Below are positions 41,766 to 53,203 of a DNA stretch of 64,000 nucleotides, in pieces. The first letter of the stretch is position 1; every line of letters begins with the position of its first letter. The DNA comes from Clavaria fumosa (Eukaryota > Basidiomycota > Agaricomycetes > Agaricales > Clavariaceae), in NCBI GenBank assembly GCA_951802425.1, contig OX637794.1, forward strand, positions 2,542,001-2,606,000. The letters run 5' to 3'. The notes beneath the pieces were generated by a model that was given only the letters and a program-made list of their open reading frames with translations, made no database searches and was not told the DNA's origin. A program made the position numbers and the translations under genes.

Positions 41766-43178
41766 ATGCCATCCTTCAACATGAACAACTCAGGTAGGAA
41801 CTTCTATAGCGTCGTACTTTCTGCACAATAAACTTCTCGACTGCCAGCTGTCAAACGAATCATGCAAGAAGCCCGCGAGCTTGCAACGGATCCCTGCACA
41901 GACTACTCCGCTGCGCCTTTGGAGGTGGGTGACACGACCACCGCCTTTGTGTGGGTCCTTGTACGGCATGCTGATCTCGTCGTTGCCTCCGCAGGACGAT
42001 ATTTTTGTACGCTCGGCCCCTCTTCATTATCACCCTATAGTCCTCATTGTTCATACAGGAATGGCATTGCACGCTTCGCGGACCTGCTGGCACAGAATTC
42101 GAAGGCGGATTATATCATTTCCGCATCCTTCTCCCTGCCGAATATCCATTCCGCCCACCGTCAATCATGATGCTCACCCCCAATGGGCGGTTTGAGCTGA
42201 ACTCAAAGGTCAATTTCAATTGCAATAACGCCCTCGCATTATCTGACACCAGTGTGTTTTAGATTTGCATCAGTTTCACTAATTGTTCGTCGCACTTGCA
42301 CTATAGACACCTACCCTGACATCCTTCATTTAGATCACGAAGAACTGTGGCAGCCAGCATGGGGCGTGCGGACAGGTGCGAAAACGTGCATCTTTGCGCT
42401 CATGGAATCCTCTGCTCATGTGACCATATCAGCCATTATTGGCTTACAGGGCTTCTTCCCGCTCAAGGGCCAAGCCGCAGTCGGCATCGGGTCTATCGAG
42501 TATCCCGCAGCAGAACGGAAACGACTAGCCGTCTTGTGAGACACCTTAATCATTGCCTCCCCCCCCCCACTCAAGCCGTCGTTTTTTCCCGCGAACAGGT
42601 CGCGCGACTGGGCCTGTCCGCACTGTAAACAAACTAACTGCGAGATCCTCCCCGACCCACCGACCGCCCATCCACCCATCACAGACTCGCCGACTACTAC
42701 GACTACTACGACCACCACGACCACCACGACCACCACGACCACTGCTGCTGCTGCCGCCGCCGCCGCCACTACGACACCACCATCCCCGCCGGAGGCCCAT
42801 CTCCGCCCCAAGCCCTCGTCCCTCTCGCGCCGCTCCTCCGAGTCCCCAGGGCCGACCGCGCCCTCCGAGCCAGACGTGACGATCCACACCGTGCACCCGA
42901 CCGCCCCGCCGACGCGCACGCACTCGTCGATGTCGCTCGACTCGCTCGTCGTGCGCGAGGAGTCGGCGTCGGCGGCGTCGTCTATTCACACGCAGGCCGT
43001 CCGCCTTGCCCTGCTCGCCCGCCCCACCACCACCACCACCACCTCTATTAACACTACTACCACCCGCGCACGCAAGGGCCAGGCGTCGGTCGCGCATCGT
43101 CTTCCTTTGCTTCTGGATACTACCTTGTGTGTGCTGCTGGTGCTAACGTTTGCCCTCGTATGCAGGAAGTTTTTGTAA
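41766..43178 (+). CDS. UBC6: Ubc6-type, membrane-anchored ubiquitin-conjugating enzyme (UBE2J)
   Basis: Exons 41766-41793, 41848-41924, 41995-42006, 42059-42208, 42263-42284, 42334-42375, 42433-42535 and 42599-43178, 337 aa. The catalytic Cys91 sits in KICISFT, with HPN-less NGRFELNSK before it and ELWQPAWGVRTA after it, the Ubc6/UBE2J signature. The third exon has only 12 nt (DDIF). A low-complexity Thr/Ala linker encoded by ACN/GCN triplets follows, and a C-terminal hydrophobic helix (LDTTLCVLLVLTFALVC) with a two-to-four-residue tail provides the ER anchor. Expected role: ER-associated degradation with a Doa10-type ligase. Confidence 0.93.
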
Positions 43179-43535
43179 GACTTTTTAGTTAATCCCACTC
43201 ACGACCCGTAGGAATATATAATGTAAAATAATCAGCATGGTTCAAAGACATACAACACAGTCATGACCCAAGAAGTTATTGTTTGGGGCGTACGTTGATG
43301 TCAAGGTACATTACTGAAGATGGCTTTTGAAGAGATAAAGCGAACTAGCAGAAAACTTCAAGAGTGACGCCGTTCGAACTTGTTCGCCTCTAAGTTCATT
43401 GAGCCCAAATGAGACAGAGGAAACGATTTTCCTGGGGCAAGCTACCGGACGAGTGCGAAAGGAAAAGATCCTGACACAGTTCTCAAGCTACTGAGAATAT
43501 ACACAGAACTCTGCATCACGAAGATGTCTACTCGC
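43179..43535. other. Convergent 3' intergenic region
   Basis: Lies between two stop codons facing each other (Ubc6-type E2 and SF3A1). It holds the 3' UTRs; no frame or repeat of note. Confidence 0.6.
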
Positions 43536-46229
43536 CTACTTCTTCTTGGGCGCGCTGATGCTGAGTACCAGTAGATCCTCGTCCTCCAGATTATAGGACG
43601 CGATCGAACTCGCGTTCGTCAGCATCTTCCCCGAGTACGAAAGCCGGATGCGCGACGCCGAAACGGAACTCCCTGTGTGTTGGATGAACCGGTCACGCAG
43701 ACTCGAGACGAGAAGGTTGAGCGGTAGATCGGGGATGGAGACCACGGACCCGTCCAACTTCCACTTAGGATTGGACGGATCGTTGGGCAGCTCGATCTGC
43801 AGTGATATAGGATACTAAAACAACAACCACAACAACAGCAAATTTCAGGATCAGACGTCATTGGAGGCTCGCAAAAGCCAGGGTCCACGTACCGGGTGCA
43901 GGTTGATCCAATCAGCGTCCGAGTACAGCTGCGCACCAGGCAACTTGGGCACTTTCTGCCTCTTGGCTGGTGGCAAGTCGCTCCCGTCCATTTCTTCCGC
44001 AGGCCGTACGACACCTGCCTGGACGACAGGCGGCGCCATGGGTCCCGTTGCCGCAAGTGCGGCCACACGTGCAGGGTGCATACCAGGTGCCGACAACGAT
44101 GGTGGCGGCGGCTGGTACCCAAACGGCTGCGCCGCGTCTAGACCTTGGTAATGCAGAGGCGGGAGGATAACGGGCGGCGGCTGGGTGGGGTAAATGGAGG
44201 CAGGTTGTGGGCCAGAGGATATTGTCGCGGCAGCATAGGACCCCGTGACCGTTACGGCGGTCGGAGGGGCAGGGAGAGACGCCGGGGCAGGCGGTAGAGT
44301 GGGCAAGGGCGGCGGTGCTGCCGCTGGGCCGATCCCGGGCCCAATCGCACCTTCAATTTGTCTGGACGATGTTCGAAACGTGAGTAGGAAGTGGGAATAG
44401 GGCTGGGGACCTGGCACTTACGGCGCGAGTCCTTTCGCACGCTGGATGGCAGCGATTTGCTCGTCGAAATTGACGTTGGTCGAGAATTTGTCGAGAGTGC
44501 CGGCTTTGGATGCTGTATGGCCATCCCACACAACCTTCTCCCGTTCCCTCCTTTTTTCCCGCTCCTTAATCTCTTCCACTTTCCGCCGCTCCTCGTCCGC
44601 CTCTGCGCCGAAGATGTCGATACGCGTCCGAGCTAGATTTCTGAGCGAATCAGATACATTGGCGCCGCGCTGCAGCTCAGAAGCTTGCGCTTTGCGCGCT
44701 TCCAGAGCGTCACGCTGGGACTTCCACTTCGGATCGAGCAACTCGATACGCATATGCTCTTGCAATTCGTCGACTGCAATTTGCTGGCCACAGATAGTGC
44801 AAGTTGTAACAGCCGTTTTGTTCTTTTTGTCACCGACTGCAAAACACAATGAGGTCCTGAAGACGACGCGAAGAGGGGGATACTCTGACTCACGTTTTGG
44901 AACATAGTCTGTGCGGATTTTGATTGCATTGACGGCGCTAGCTTTGAGTGCTTGCGCCCTTACTATTTCCCTCCTCCTCTCCTCCGCCTCGTCTTCTATC
45001 TGTTTCTGGTCAGCCTCATCATCGCTCTCTTCCATCGCTGCATCATCCTCGTTCGTGTCCGCAACACCGACACCGCCGACACCTCCTACGGCAGCTGCAG
45101 CTTCCGCTTCTGCTGCAGCTTGTTGTGCCCGATGGGCCTCGACGTCTTCCGCTGTGCTCTCCATGATCATAGCTGCCATTTTCTTCTGAGCCAGCGTCAT
45201 GCTCTCCATGTCCTGGATACTCATGGGAGCTGGTAGCTCAGAGCCGATGTCGGCGGCTGTGAATTCGATACTTTGGACTATAGCATAGTCATGCCAGTCG
45301 ATCTCAGCGAAAGCAACTAGTTCCGTCAGAACTTGTGGTCACGAAGAAGAAGGGGCTACTCACTCTTTTCGGCTTCCTGATCGTCTTGCCGTTTTTTGTC
45401 GTTTTCACGTTTAATGCGCTCCCACTTCGCATAGTTTTGGCATAAATCCAGCGTCTTCCACTTGGCGCCCTGTTGCGTGCGCTCCTTGAGTCTGGCTAAG
45501 GTCTCTGCGCTGGGATCTAGAACTTTCGTATACTGCTCCACTAATCGATTGAAGTACCCGAACAGAGAGTGATTAGGTCTGAGAAAATCAAATTGATAAT
45601 TCCGGCTTTCTCGAGCAACGAGCGAAGTTAGGAAGTTATGCCCTCTCCGAGCGGTGAAGAGCGCCGTGAGTTTTATTATGTCCCTGTTCTCTGTCAATTT
45701 AGATGATCCGACATGGAAGACATCCGCGTGAGCACTCACACATCGATGTTTGAGATATTGGGCAGATCGAGTACAAACTCCGGCACCGGTGGCTCGAGTC
45801 CAACGTCCTCTGCGATGGCCGGTTCCGCATTCATTCGGACGTCTCCCTTTGCGTCTGCCACGGCGTCTTCTCCCATTTCGCCTTTCGCAATCTTGTCCAT
45901 TCGACTACGATAATATGCATGGAACGGGTCCGCAGGATTGAGAAAGGAAAACTTGGGGTCGGAACGCTGGTTCTCGCGAATCTTGTCCTCAAATAAAATG
46001 GGGTCTGCTGAGCGTGCAACTATGGGAGCTGTGCGGTCGATGACGGCTGGGAGGGACGTTCAGTTTTTTACAACCGATGCGGGAGGAGGGCGGGCTTACA
46101 CTTTATTTCCGGCGGTGGAAGAATGAGACCAGTTGAGAACCGGAGCGAGGTGCTAGTAGTCGCCATCTCCACGTCACCATTTGGCACGACTCCGTTAGCG
46201 GTTGCAGCCATTGTGGAGGTCATGAGCAT
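43536..46229 (-). CDS. SF3A1: Splicing factor SF3A1 (Prp21/SAP114), U2 snRNP
   Basis: Exons 46229-46100, 46046-45740, 45683-45364, 45316-44894, 44836-44422, 44361-43893 and 43814-43536, 780 aa. Two SURP modules: about residues 40-95 (IVARSADPILFEDKIRE) and 145-200 (IIKLTALFTARRGHNFLTSL, YFNRLVEQYTKVL). Then comes a charged helical region with ICGQQIAVDELQEHMRIELLDPKW, Pro-rich segments, and a C-terminal ubiquitin-like domain (about 695-780) ending in SAPKKK, as in human SF3A1. An alternative start two codons further in (46223) exists. It acts in the SF3a complex during branch-point recognition. Divergent to mL60. Confidence 0.95.
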
Positions 46230-46321
46230 AGATGGAGAGTCGCCGTCGAAGAGCAGCCGTCACGTGCACTCCGACACTTAGTACTTAGCCCTCGAGCCGA
46301 GGCGCGACAGCCCATCTCATC
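46230..46321. promoter_or_regulatory. 92-bp divergent promoter, SF3A1 / mL60
   Basis: Only 92 bp separate the two start codons, so both genes must share control elements or have very short leaders. No TATA is visible. Confidence 0.6.
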
Positions 46322-46808
46322 ATGTTTGGACCGTTTCATCCGTCACGAGTCAGCCTCGGAGGCTTGCTCTGGTGAGAAGACCGTCTTTCGTGGCCCACAT
46401 CCCTGATCCACAAGCCTTCGTTCCGCTTATACCAGGAAAGTGCCTTGGAAGCTCTCTGTCACCCGCAAGGCAAACGCGCGGGCTCGGCTAAAGAAGGTCG
46501 ATGCAGTCATAGAGGCTATTCGAGCCAGTGGTGTGCAATGTAGTGCCCTAGTGCGTATTGGAAGCCGTCTTCTCTGCCGTCATCATTAACGGAAGGCTTA
46601 GACCCGAGCACTCGAACTCCCAAAAGAGCATGAGATGCACCCAAGGGACAAATATACTGTATTTAGCCCACACCATAGAGGCTACCGGAAAGGGATCCAT
46701 AAAGTGCCGAAATGGACACGGGTTTGTCAACTGCCCAGTCCATGGTACTTCGCATGCTCACATCGAGTCAAATAGATCACTCATAGAGTGAACCCGAAAG
46801 GGTTCTAG
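46322..46808 (+). CDS. MRPL31: Mitochondrial large-subunit ribosomal protein mL60 (MrpL31)
   Basis: Exons 46322-46371, 46436-46550, 46602-46721 and 46776-46808, 105 aa. Each exon is short, so the gene is easily missed by frame scanning. The start MFGPFHPSRVSLGGLLWK, the middle RLKKVDAVIEAIRASGVQC and LPKEHEMHPRDKYTVFSP, and the end RGYRKGIHKVPKWTR plus NPKGF match the fungal MrpL31 family along the whole length. All introns are GT-AG and phases agree. Its 3' end faces Cms1, 96 bp away. Confidence 0.92.
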
Positions 46809-46904
46809 TCATGACTATACGAGCCGTCAAGCTGCGCGCGTCAAGCCCGACTCTGTTGTTAGGGTAACTTGGCCGCCCTCCATTCATATTCCACCTACAA
46901 GTCC

Positions 46905-47985
46905 CTAGAAGAGGACAAGCTGGACCTTTCCCGCATTGATGGCTTCCCGCAGGGCCGTAAAGCCTAATACAGATAGAAAAAGGTCATCCCGTGTTTCTGG
47001 CATGTCCAACAGAGACCGTTCCTTGACGTCGCGGAAAGTCACGTCGAGCACAATGTGCGACAGCGACGATAACGAGAGTGCGCCTATAAACAGAGATGTT
47101 GAGTACAGACGTCAGTCGGGCGACTGAGAAAAGAGACTTGCCAGATTCAAGTAGTTTGCCTATTCTCCCAGGCGTACCTACTGCCATCCCAACATTTGTC
47201 TCCTTGAGATATGTGATCTGCTGGTCAAGCTTCTGTTTTCCGGTCAGCGAGGCGACCTCTCTACTCTTCGGACCTAGTAATTTACTAGCGCCGAGAATGC
47301 GGACGATGTCGGACACCCGAGACGCTGCAATAGCGGCAATGATAAGTGTTGGCGAGCCATTGTTCAATGACCCTTGACGGAGCCGGGTACGTGGCAACAC
47401 TGAATGCTGTCATTTGTCCAACACCTCGAGGCAAAGGACCCGAAAACGCACCTTTAGCAATAAAGGCCGCAAATTTGTCTAAGGTTCGAGGCTCATGCCA
47501 TCTAGTTGTGTCCCTTATATGTTTTTCTAGACGCATGTCAATTTTGAACCCACGTCGGGTAAGGAAGAACTGTTCAACCATGTATTCGCAGATCGTCAAG
47601 CTCCAAGGTGGACAGCTTAGGGAACGTTTTTCGTTGGATTGATGATAGGAATGCCGCCAATTCTGACTGTGATTGCGACGCGATGTTCGTTTGCACGAGA
47701 CCCGCAGACTCAGCCAGCTTCCTCTTCTACAATGCGAGATGAATTAGATTCACGCTGTGTAGAGAGACAAAGCTAGTGCACCTTGGCCTTCCGCTGCTTT
47801 TCTTTCTCCCTTTTTCTTTTCTTCTTCTGCGACGCAACCTCTTCCGACTGCTGGTGAGTGAGCTCACTCGTCGTACTTTTCCCCTCCGCAGGGGGATCAG
47901 AGAAGTCTTCGTCTTCGTCAGCAGAAAGCGCGTTAAATTCTTCTGGAACAAAGTCGTCCTGCAAGTCGTCGCCGCCTCGTTTCAT
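46905..47985 (-). CDS. CMS1: Cms1, 90S pre-ribosome-associated protein
   Basis: Exons 47985-47782, 47726-47579, 47526-47452, 47399-47142 and 47083-46905, 287 aa. The N-terminus is acidic then very Lys-rich (KKKRKREKEKQRKAKK). The core has the helicase-like but truncated fold of the family: LIIAAIAASRVSDIVR, VGTPGRIGKLLESG, and FRDVKERSLLDMPETRDD. The last intron appears to begin GC (GCAAGT … TATAG) rather than GT; with it, ESG joins ALSLSSLSHIVLDVTFRDV. Expected role: small-subunit ribosome biogenesis in the nucleolus. Confidence 0.9.
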
Positions 47986-48733
47986 GCTGAACGTCAGTGC
48001 TCAGGTTCAAGTTGTCCGATATTATACAGGCACTGGCACGTGGGTGCCATGTCAGGTCGCTTTCTCCTGTGAGCACTAAAAGAGGACCCACGAAGAACCT
48101 GACTGGTCCACTCGGTTTAGCTCAGGGGATTATCCAAAGCGTGTGGGAGGGAGCCCAACCAAATCTCGTGAATTCCAGCGTTATGAAATTGTGTTTGTTG
48201 TGAGTACACAAGACTGTCAAGAAGGTCGAACTAGATACAACGGCAATACTGGGGTCCTTTACTGGGGAGGTAAAAATGGTCCATGCAAAGCTATTAGCGC
48301 CTCTGACGACAGGATACCTGGTCTCTACTTGAGGTGTACGGGATAAGCCAACGATAAAGGCTACGGTTTCCAGGAGAGCACGTGATGCCGCTTCCGATCG
48401 ATCGTGCATTGCTGCCCATATTTGGAACCTAGAACGAGACAAGTCTCTGTCTCGAGACAATGTTCACCATTGAGATGAGACAGAAAATAATCCACCTGAG
48501 TAACCCGGCCCTTGACTGCGCATCATTGTCCCTCGGCGGAAACTGCCATAGTGCTGACTCATGCGATCGCCCCTCGTGCTCGTTAGACCTTCCAAACATG
48601 GCTCGATAATGCTTGACACCCCTTATCAGGCCGACTTCGATTTCCCGGGTTTGACAACTCACCACGATATCGACAACAGTTTGACAACTCGGGGCAACTG
48701 GCAGAAAGAAATCCACAGGCGAAGATCAATAAT
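47986..48733. other. Cms1 / exonuclease divergent upstream region
   Basis: Between two outward-facing starts. Part of it may hold an upstream exon of the exonuclease: the frame of MDAFLVFD is open back to about 48630. Other small frames here show no features. Confidence 0.5.
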
Positions 48734-49692
48734 ATGGATGCTTTTTTGGTGTTCGATGTCGAGGCTACATGTGTGGCAGGAATGGGCATGAACTCGCCCA
48801 CCGAAGTCATTGCACGTTTTTTGCTAGCCGTTCTTTGGTCTCTCTTTTTGAACCGTGAACCTTAGGAATGGCCAGTCTGCCTCATGCGTTACAACAACAC
48901 GGCCGGCCAGCCGAGATCTCTTCAAGTCGTTGCCGAATTTCACAGCTTCGTCCGCCCGACGTGGAGACCTGTTCTCTCCAAATATTGTAGGGATCTCACA
49001 GGCATTACACAGGTCAGTCGCCGCCTTCTACGCCTCTGCATTGTTCGGTCGTATCAAGCTATAATTCCTCAAAGGCTCAAGTAAATAGAGCCCCCTTGTT
49101 TCCAGAAGTCCTCCAGTCTTGCGAACAATTTTTGGCTCAACATGGTTTGATCAATCCGACAACGGGTGAAGCGCTGCAACGATTTTGCTGGTGCACCGAT
49201 GGACCATGGGATTTTTGTGATTTTGTGGTTAAGCAATGTTTCATCTCTAACGTATGCCACCCAACCATCCAACCATCACCATGTCCTAACTTAGCTTCAC
49301 AGATATCCATGCCCAAATGGCTCAAAGGGAATTTTGTGGACGTTCGCAAGACTGTCACTAACTGGGTAGCCTCTCAACCTAGACGCATCCAACTTACCAT
49401 GGCTAGGCACCATAATATCAGCTCGCAGCTCAGGGCGCTAAGTCTGCCCCCTTTCCAAGGTCGCATGCACAACGGCATGGACGTGAGTGCTCTATGTTCA
49501 CACCCCGATTCGATTATAACCGCTGTCCGGTAGGACACTCGTAACATTGCACGGATTGTTGCAGAGCTCTCGCGAAGGGGCATCCCTCTTGTCCCAAACA
49601 CTACTATTAATCCTGATCGTCGATGGGCTTGGATGGGACGGCGAGGACAAGTCATTATGTTGCCTTGGCTGCAGCGTCTTTATAGTCAATAG
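48734..49692 (+). CDS. ERI-1-like 3'-5' exonuclease (DEDDh)
   Basis: Exons 48734-48805, 48866-49012, 49075-49251, 49303-49482 and 49534-49692, 244 aa from the ATG used. Exo I: D8 and E10 in VFDVEATC. Exo II: D115 in CTDGPWD. Exo III: H188 and D193 in HNGMDDTRN. These are the five DEDDh residues, and the surrounding LTGITQ, FPEVL and RIVAELSRRGI match ERI-1/3'hExo proteins. The SAP domain of animal ERI-1 is absent. The start is uncertain, since coding sequence may extend upstream. The first intron leaves PTE-EWPVCLM where relatives have two more residues. Likely substrates: histone mRNA ends, 5.8S rRNA ends or small RNA duplexes, so it may tune silencing. Confidence 0.88.
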
Positions 49693-49839
49693 CTGTCGAA
49701 TGCGACAGAAGTGTAATTTCGTCTGATTGGGAACACCTTGCACGTGTCACACAAGACTCTGAAAATACAGAATGGATATATTCAAGGTATGACATACTGA
49801 ACCCGAGATATAAGAACAAATGAAGTACATGTCGCCTGT

Positions 49840-52179
49840 TCAGCCGCTCTCCGCAAAGTCACGAAGCTGCTTTAGATGCCGCGATACTTCCGCTTTGAAC
49901 AGGCCGAGCTCCGTGCTGCTCCTAACGATTGCACGCACAGTGTCCTCCTTCAGACGGTCTACCTTGTCGATTTGTTCTCGATACCTGCAAGATATAATAT
50001 TTCAACACACACCACGACGAGAAGATGTGTGTGAAACGCAACTGGACCTGCACTGCTTGCAACCGTGACTTGACACCCATGCCGTTCGCAAGCGCCGCGT
50101 TCCTGGCTTGCGCGAGCTCGCGCTCCAATCTGGCAGCTTCACCGTTGTTGACCATGGCCTCCTGCTGTGCTGTCTGTGGTCGCCCCTCTGTGAGCAAGGG
50201 ATCGCAGAGCCAGGATGAGAAGCATTGACTCACATCCCTCAGGTCATCCGCCTGGTCGCTTATTGCTATTACCTTTTTCTCGAGCTCTCGGATTTCTTCG
50301 TCCACGTTCTCACACTCCAGGGTCAGTTGGTCGAGTTCGTTGTCCACCTTGATCCGCTCGCTTTCTATGTGAGCCCGCTCGGATCTCTTGCTCTCCGCGA
50401 TGCTCGCCAAAGTGGGCCTGACCACCTTCCTGATGTTAGGACCGCTCAGCAGGCCAACGGGGGTCGCAGCGGCGGTGTTGAGCTCGAGCGTTAGATCCAC
50501 GTGCTGCCAAGGAGGAGGAAGCGGGGGGAAGAGACTGAGTGTGGACAGCAGATGAGTGTAGGCATCGACGGCTTCTTCAGCCGCAGCACCGCGATTGGTC
50601 ACATTGACCTCAAGCGTCATGACTGTCCTGTGTGCCTCCGAAATCTTCTGCTTGAGGTCTTCGAGTGTTCGCTGCAGCATCTCGTGGTCGGTGTTCATCC
50701 GTATGACCTCTTCGGGTGACAGGTTCTGTGCCTTCACCACATCCTGAAGCCTCATTTGTTCGGCTTTTAGTTGTTCGAGATGTGTTTCTGCCAGTCGATT
50801 ATGAGCATAGGGGGGATGCTAGAACCAACAGAGCGGGAGCCTGACCTCGTAACGCGAGCTCTGTCTGCTCGTGCGTGATGGTGTCGCTCAGTTTCTTCCG
50901 TCTGGCTTCGTATTGCTCAAGGATGCGTTTAAATTTTTCCATGTCCTTTTTCAATATAGAATTATCCTCCTTGAGTTTGTGGATTGGTGGCTGCGTGACC
51001 GCGTTCTCATCACAGATGTGCTCTGAAATCTGAGTGGATTAAAGACCTTACCGCCGATGATTCCAACCTTGTACGTTCTAGCTTGGCCCGGGCGAGTTTC
51101 TCTTTCAGGTTCTCCAGATCTTCCAAAACCTTGGCGTCTTTTTTTCCTACATAGGGCCATCAGCCGCGAGTGGGGGAAACCACGCGCACAGACTGACTGT
51201 ATCGGTCTTCAAACGCCTTATCTTGTTCCTCAAAAGTATCAGAACCATCCAAAAAAGATCCATAGGCGGCCCTTAGGTACTCAAACGCGAGCGCCCGGTG
51301 GTGCTCTTCTGTCTCAAACTCCTCCGGTACTGTTGATGGATCAAGCATTCCGAGGTCGCCACTCTCCAAGACGCTTAACCTAGCCTAAAGGAAGCCACAT
51401 ACATAACACGTGCTGAGTTGTATGAAGGCTAGCGAACTCACCTTGCTCATTTCTGAGAGCCAGTGCAGAACAGCGAGAAGATACGGCCAAGCGTGCATGC
51501 TGGCCGGTGCAGCCAACCATTTTGGATCAATCTGAGACACAAAGGGATATCGCAACGTCCTTAATAGGAGGACAAACTCGTCCTCAAACTTGGCTTTCTC
51601 GTTGAAGAGGTACCCTGGATCGAGGAGGTACACCAGATGAAAGACAATAGCGCGATAGTCACGTCCGGTGATGTTCATGAGGACGGCCTTATCCACCTCA
51701 TATCCAGTGCTCTTTAGCCAGTTGAGGATGTCCTGTCGAAGTTTAGCCTGAAAGGCGCGATCGCGCAGAGGCCGTGGGTCCTTGCGCGGCTGGCCACTGG
51801 GGAGGTCAAATGTCTGGCCGGCGCTGGCCCACATCGAGCCACGACGCGTGCTACTGCGTGAACGTCAGTGTTAATAAACATGACACAACCATAGAACACG
51901 CGCAAAGGACGCGCACTTGTGCAAGGGGGTCTGTCCATAGTTAGGCTTGGAGGTGCTCGCGAGCAGCGGGTTCGCGTTCTGCGAGCGGAGCATCGACTGT
52001 CGCGGGTTGTTGGGCGTCGGCGCCTGCAGCATCGTGGTGCGCATGCCGGTGCTCAGGGTGCTCAGGAGGCCCGGGCCCGCCATGGACATGCGGAGCGTCT
52101 GCGACTTCTGGGCCGTGCTGGGTACGGGCACAGGTATCCCAGAGCGAGTGCTGCTAGTCTGGTCTGTGAGCGGATGCAT
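49840..52179 (-). CDS. NDC80: Kinetochore protein Ndc80 (Hec1)
   Basis: Exons 52179-51917, 51853-51442, 51384-51198, 51146-51052, 51029-50846, 50787-50234, 50185-50043 and 49984-49840, 660 aa. The N-terminal tail of about 100 residues is basic and Ser/Thr-rich, as in Aurora-B-regulated Hec1 tails. The calponin-homology domain follows (DPRPLRDRAFQAKLRQDILNW … DYRAIVFHLVYLLDP … WPYLLAVLHWLSE). The rest is long coiled coil with a central break and ends in LRDFAESG. Intron 6 is best placed with an acceptor ACAGAG, giving a 48-nt intron; that joint is the least certain. It binds microtubules within the Ndc80 complex. Confidence 0.94.
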
Positions 52180-52365
52180 CGCGGCGCGCTAAACACGGCA
52201 ATTAATGTGTGTTTCGAGACTTTCGACGGAGGAGACGAGCTTGCCGCGCTGGACGTTGAGGTTGGCGTCCGGATGTGATCGTGAAGGCACGTGATGCAGC
52301 GTGAGTCCGCTCGGAGTCACTGACCACTGTCCATTCGTCGAGCAACACCGCGAGTGGGTCCAGAA
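52180..52365. promoter_or_regulatory. Divergent promoter, Ndc80 / Mog1
   Basis: 186 bp between two outward-facing start codons; a CACGTG lies near 52289. No TATA seen. Confidence 0.5.
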
Positions 52366-53047
52366 ATGCCTCTGAAAAAGCTCTTTGGTGGCGCAATTAC
52401 CGCCGATATTCCGAGCGGCTACTTGGATGCGTCGTACGGTCCATTACCCAGTGAACCATTTCCGCGATACTAACCTCGGCTCCAGTTACATCCGTCAAGT
52501 CCCAGACACACAGGAAGTCTATGTTGCCCCCGAGAACAACAATAGTTTTATTGTTGAGGTATTGGAGCGCGTTGACCGTTCCGATTCATACGAGGCGGCC
52601 AAGTTCAGTCACAAGCTTCCGCTCTGCTACCCACACGCACATATAACTCCCTATTTCCCTCCCAAGCCCTCGTTCGTTCTTACACAATCTTCTACCCGCA
52701 GATTCCACTTCGACGCGTTGGCAGAAGACAACGAAGCCCTATCCAGCACCGTCTCCACGTCCTACACAATCCCAAACGACCTGACTCCGAGCGCGATCGT
52801 GCTCGAGGGCGAGCAGCTCGTGCGCAAGGGCTCCCGCGCGGCTGAGACAGTCGCGCCCGAAGTCGTGTGCATCCTCCTCGCGCTCTTTCGCATTCCGGAG
52901 AAGTGCGTCGACCTGGTCGCGTCCGCGAACATCCCAACCACCTCCGACGGCGTCTTAATACCTCCCGCTGAAATCGCCTTCACGCGTGAACAGTTTACCA
53001 CACTCGTCAAGTCGCTGCGGATAGAAGACTTCAATCTGTTTGCTTGA
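52366..53047 (+). CDS. MOG1: Mog1, Ran-GTPase-binding protein
   Basis: Exons 52366-52433, 52486-52602 and 52702-53047, 176 aa. The start MPLKKLFGGAITADIPSGYLDAS and the following RQVPDTQEVYV are diagnostic of Mog1, with FIVEVLERV after it. The C-terminal half has ILLALFRIPEKCVDLV. Mog1 binds Ran/Gsp1 and promotes nucleotide release during nuclear import. The length matches the family. Its 3' end faces the MIT-domain gene. Confidence 0.93.
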
Positions 53048-53203
53048 TTAGTATGATGCATTATCCTAAGTATTGATGTGTATCGAAAACGCGCCTCTTC
53101 CGAGATCAGTCCCCTACTTCCATCGAGCGGTATAGATAAGTGTACAGACGCTGCGCTATCGATACAACAAATCCTGACAAGAGGCATAGTAAGGACATAC
53201 ATG

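Noticed and set aside
42553..42919. Pro-rich plus-strand and Val-rich minus-strand frames in the Ubc6-type gene
   Set aside because: Shadows of the ACN/GCN triplet linker of the real reading frame.
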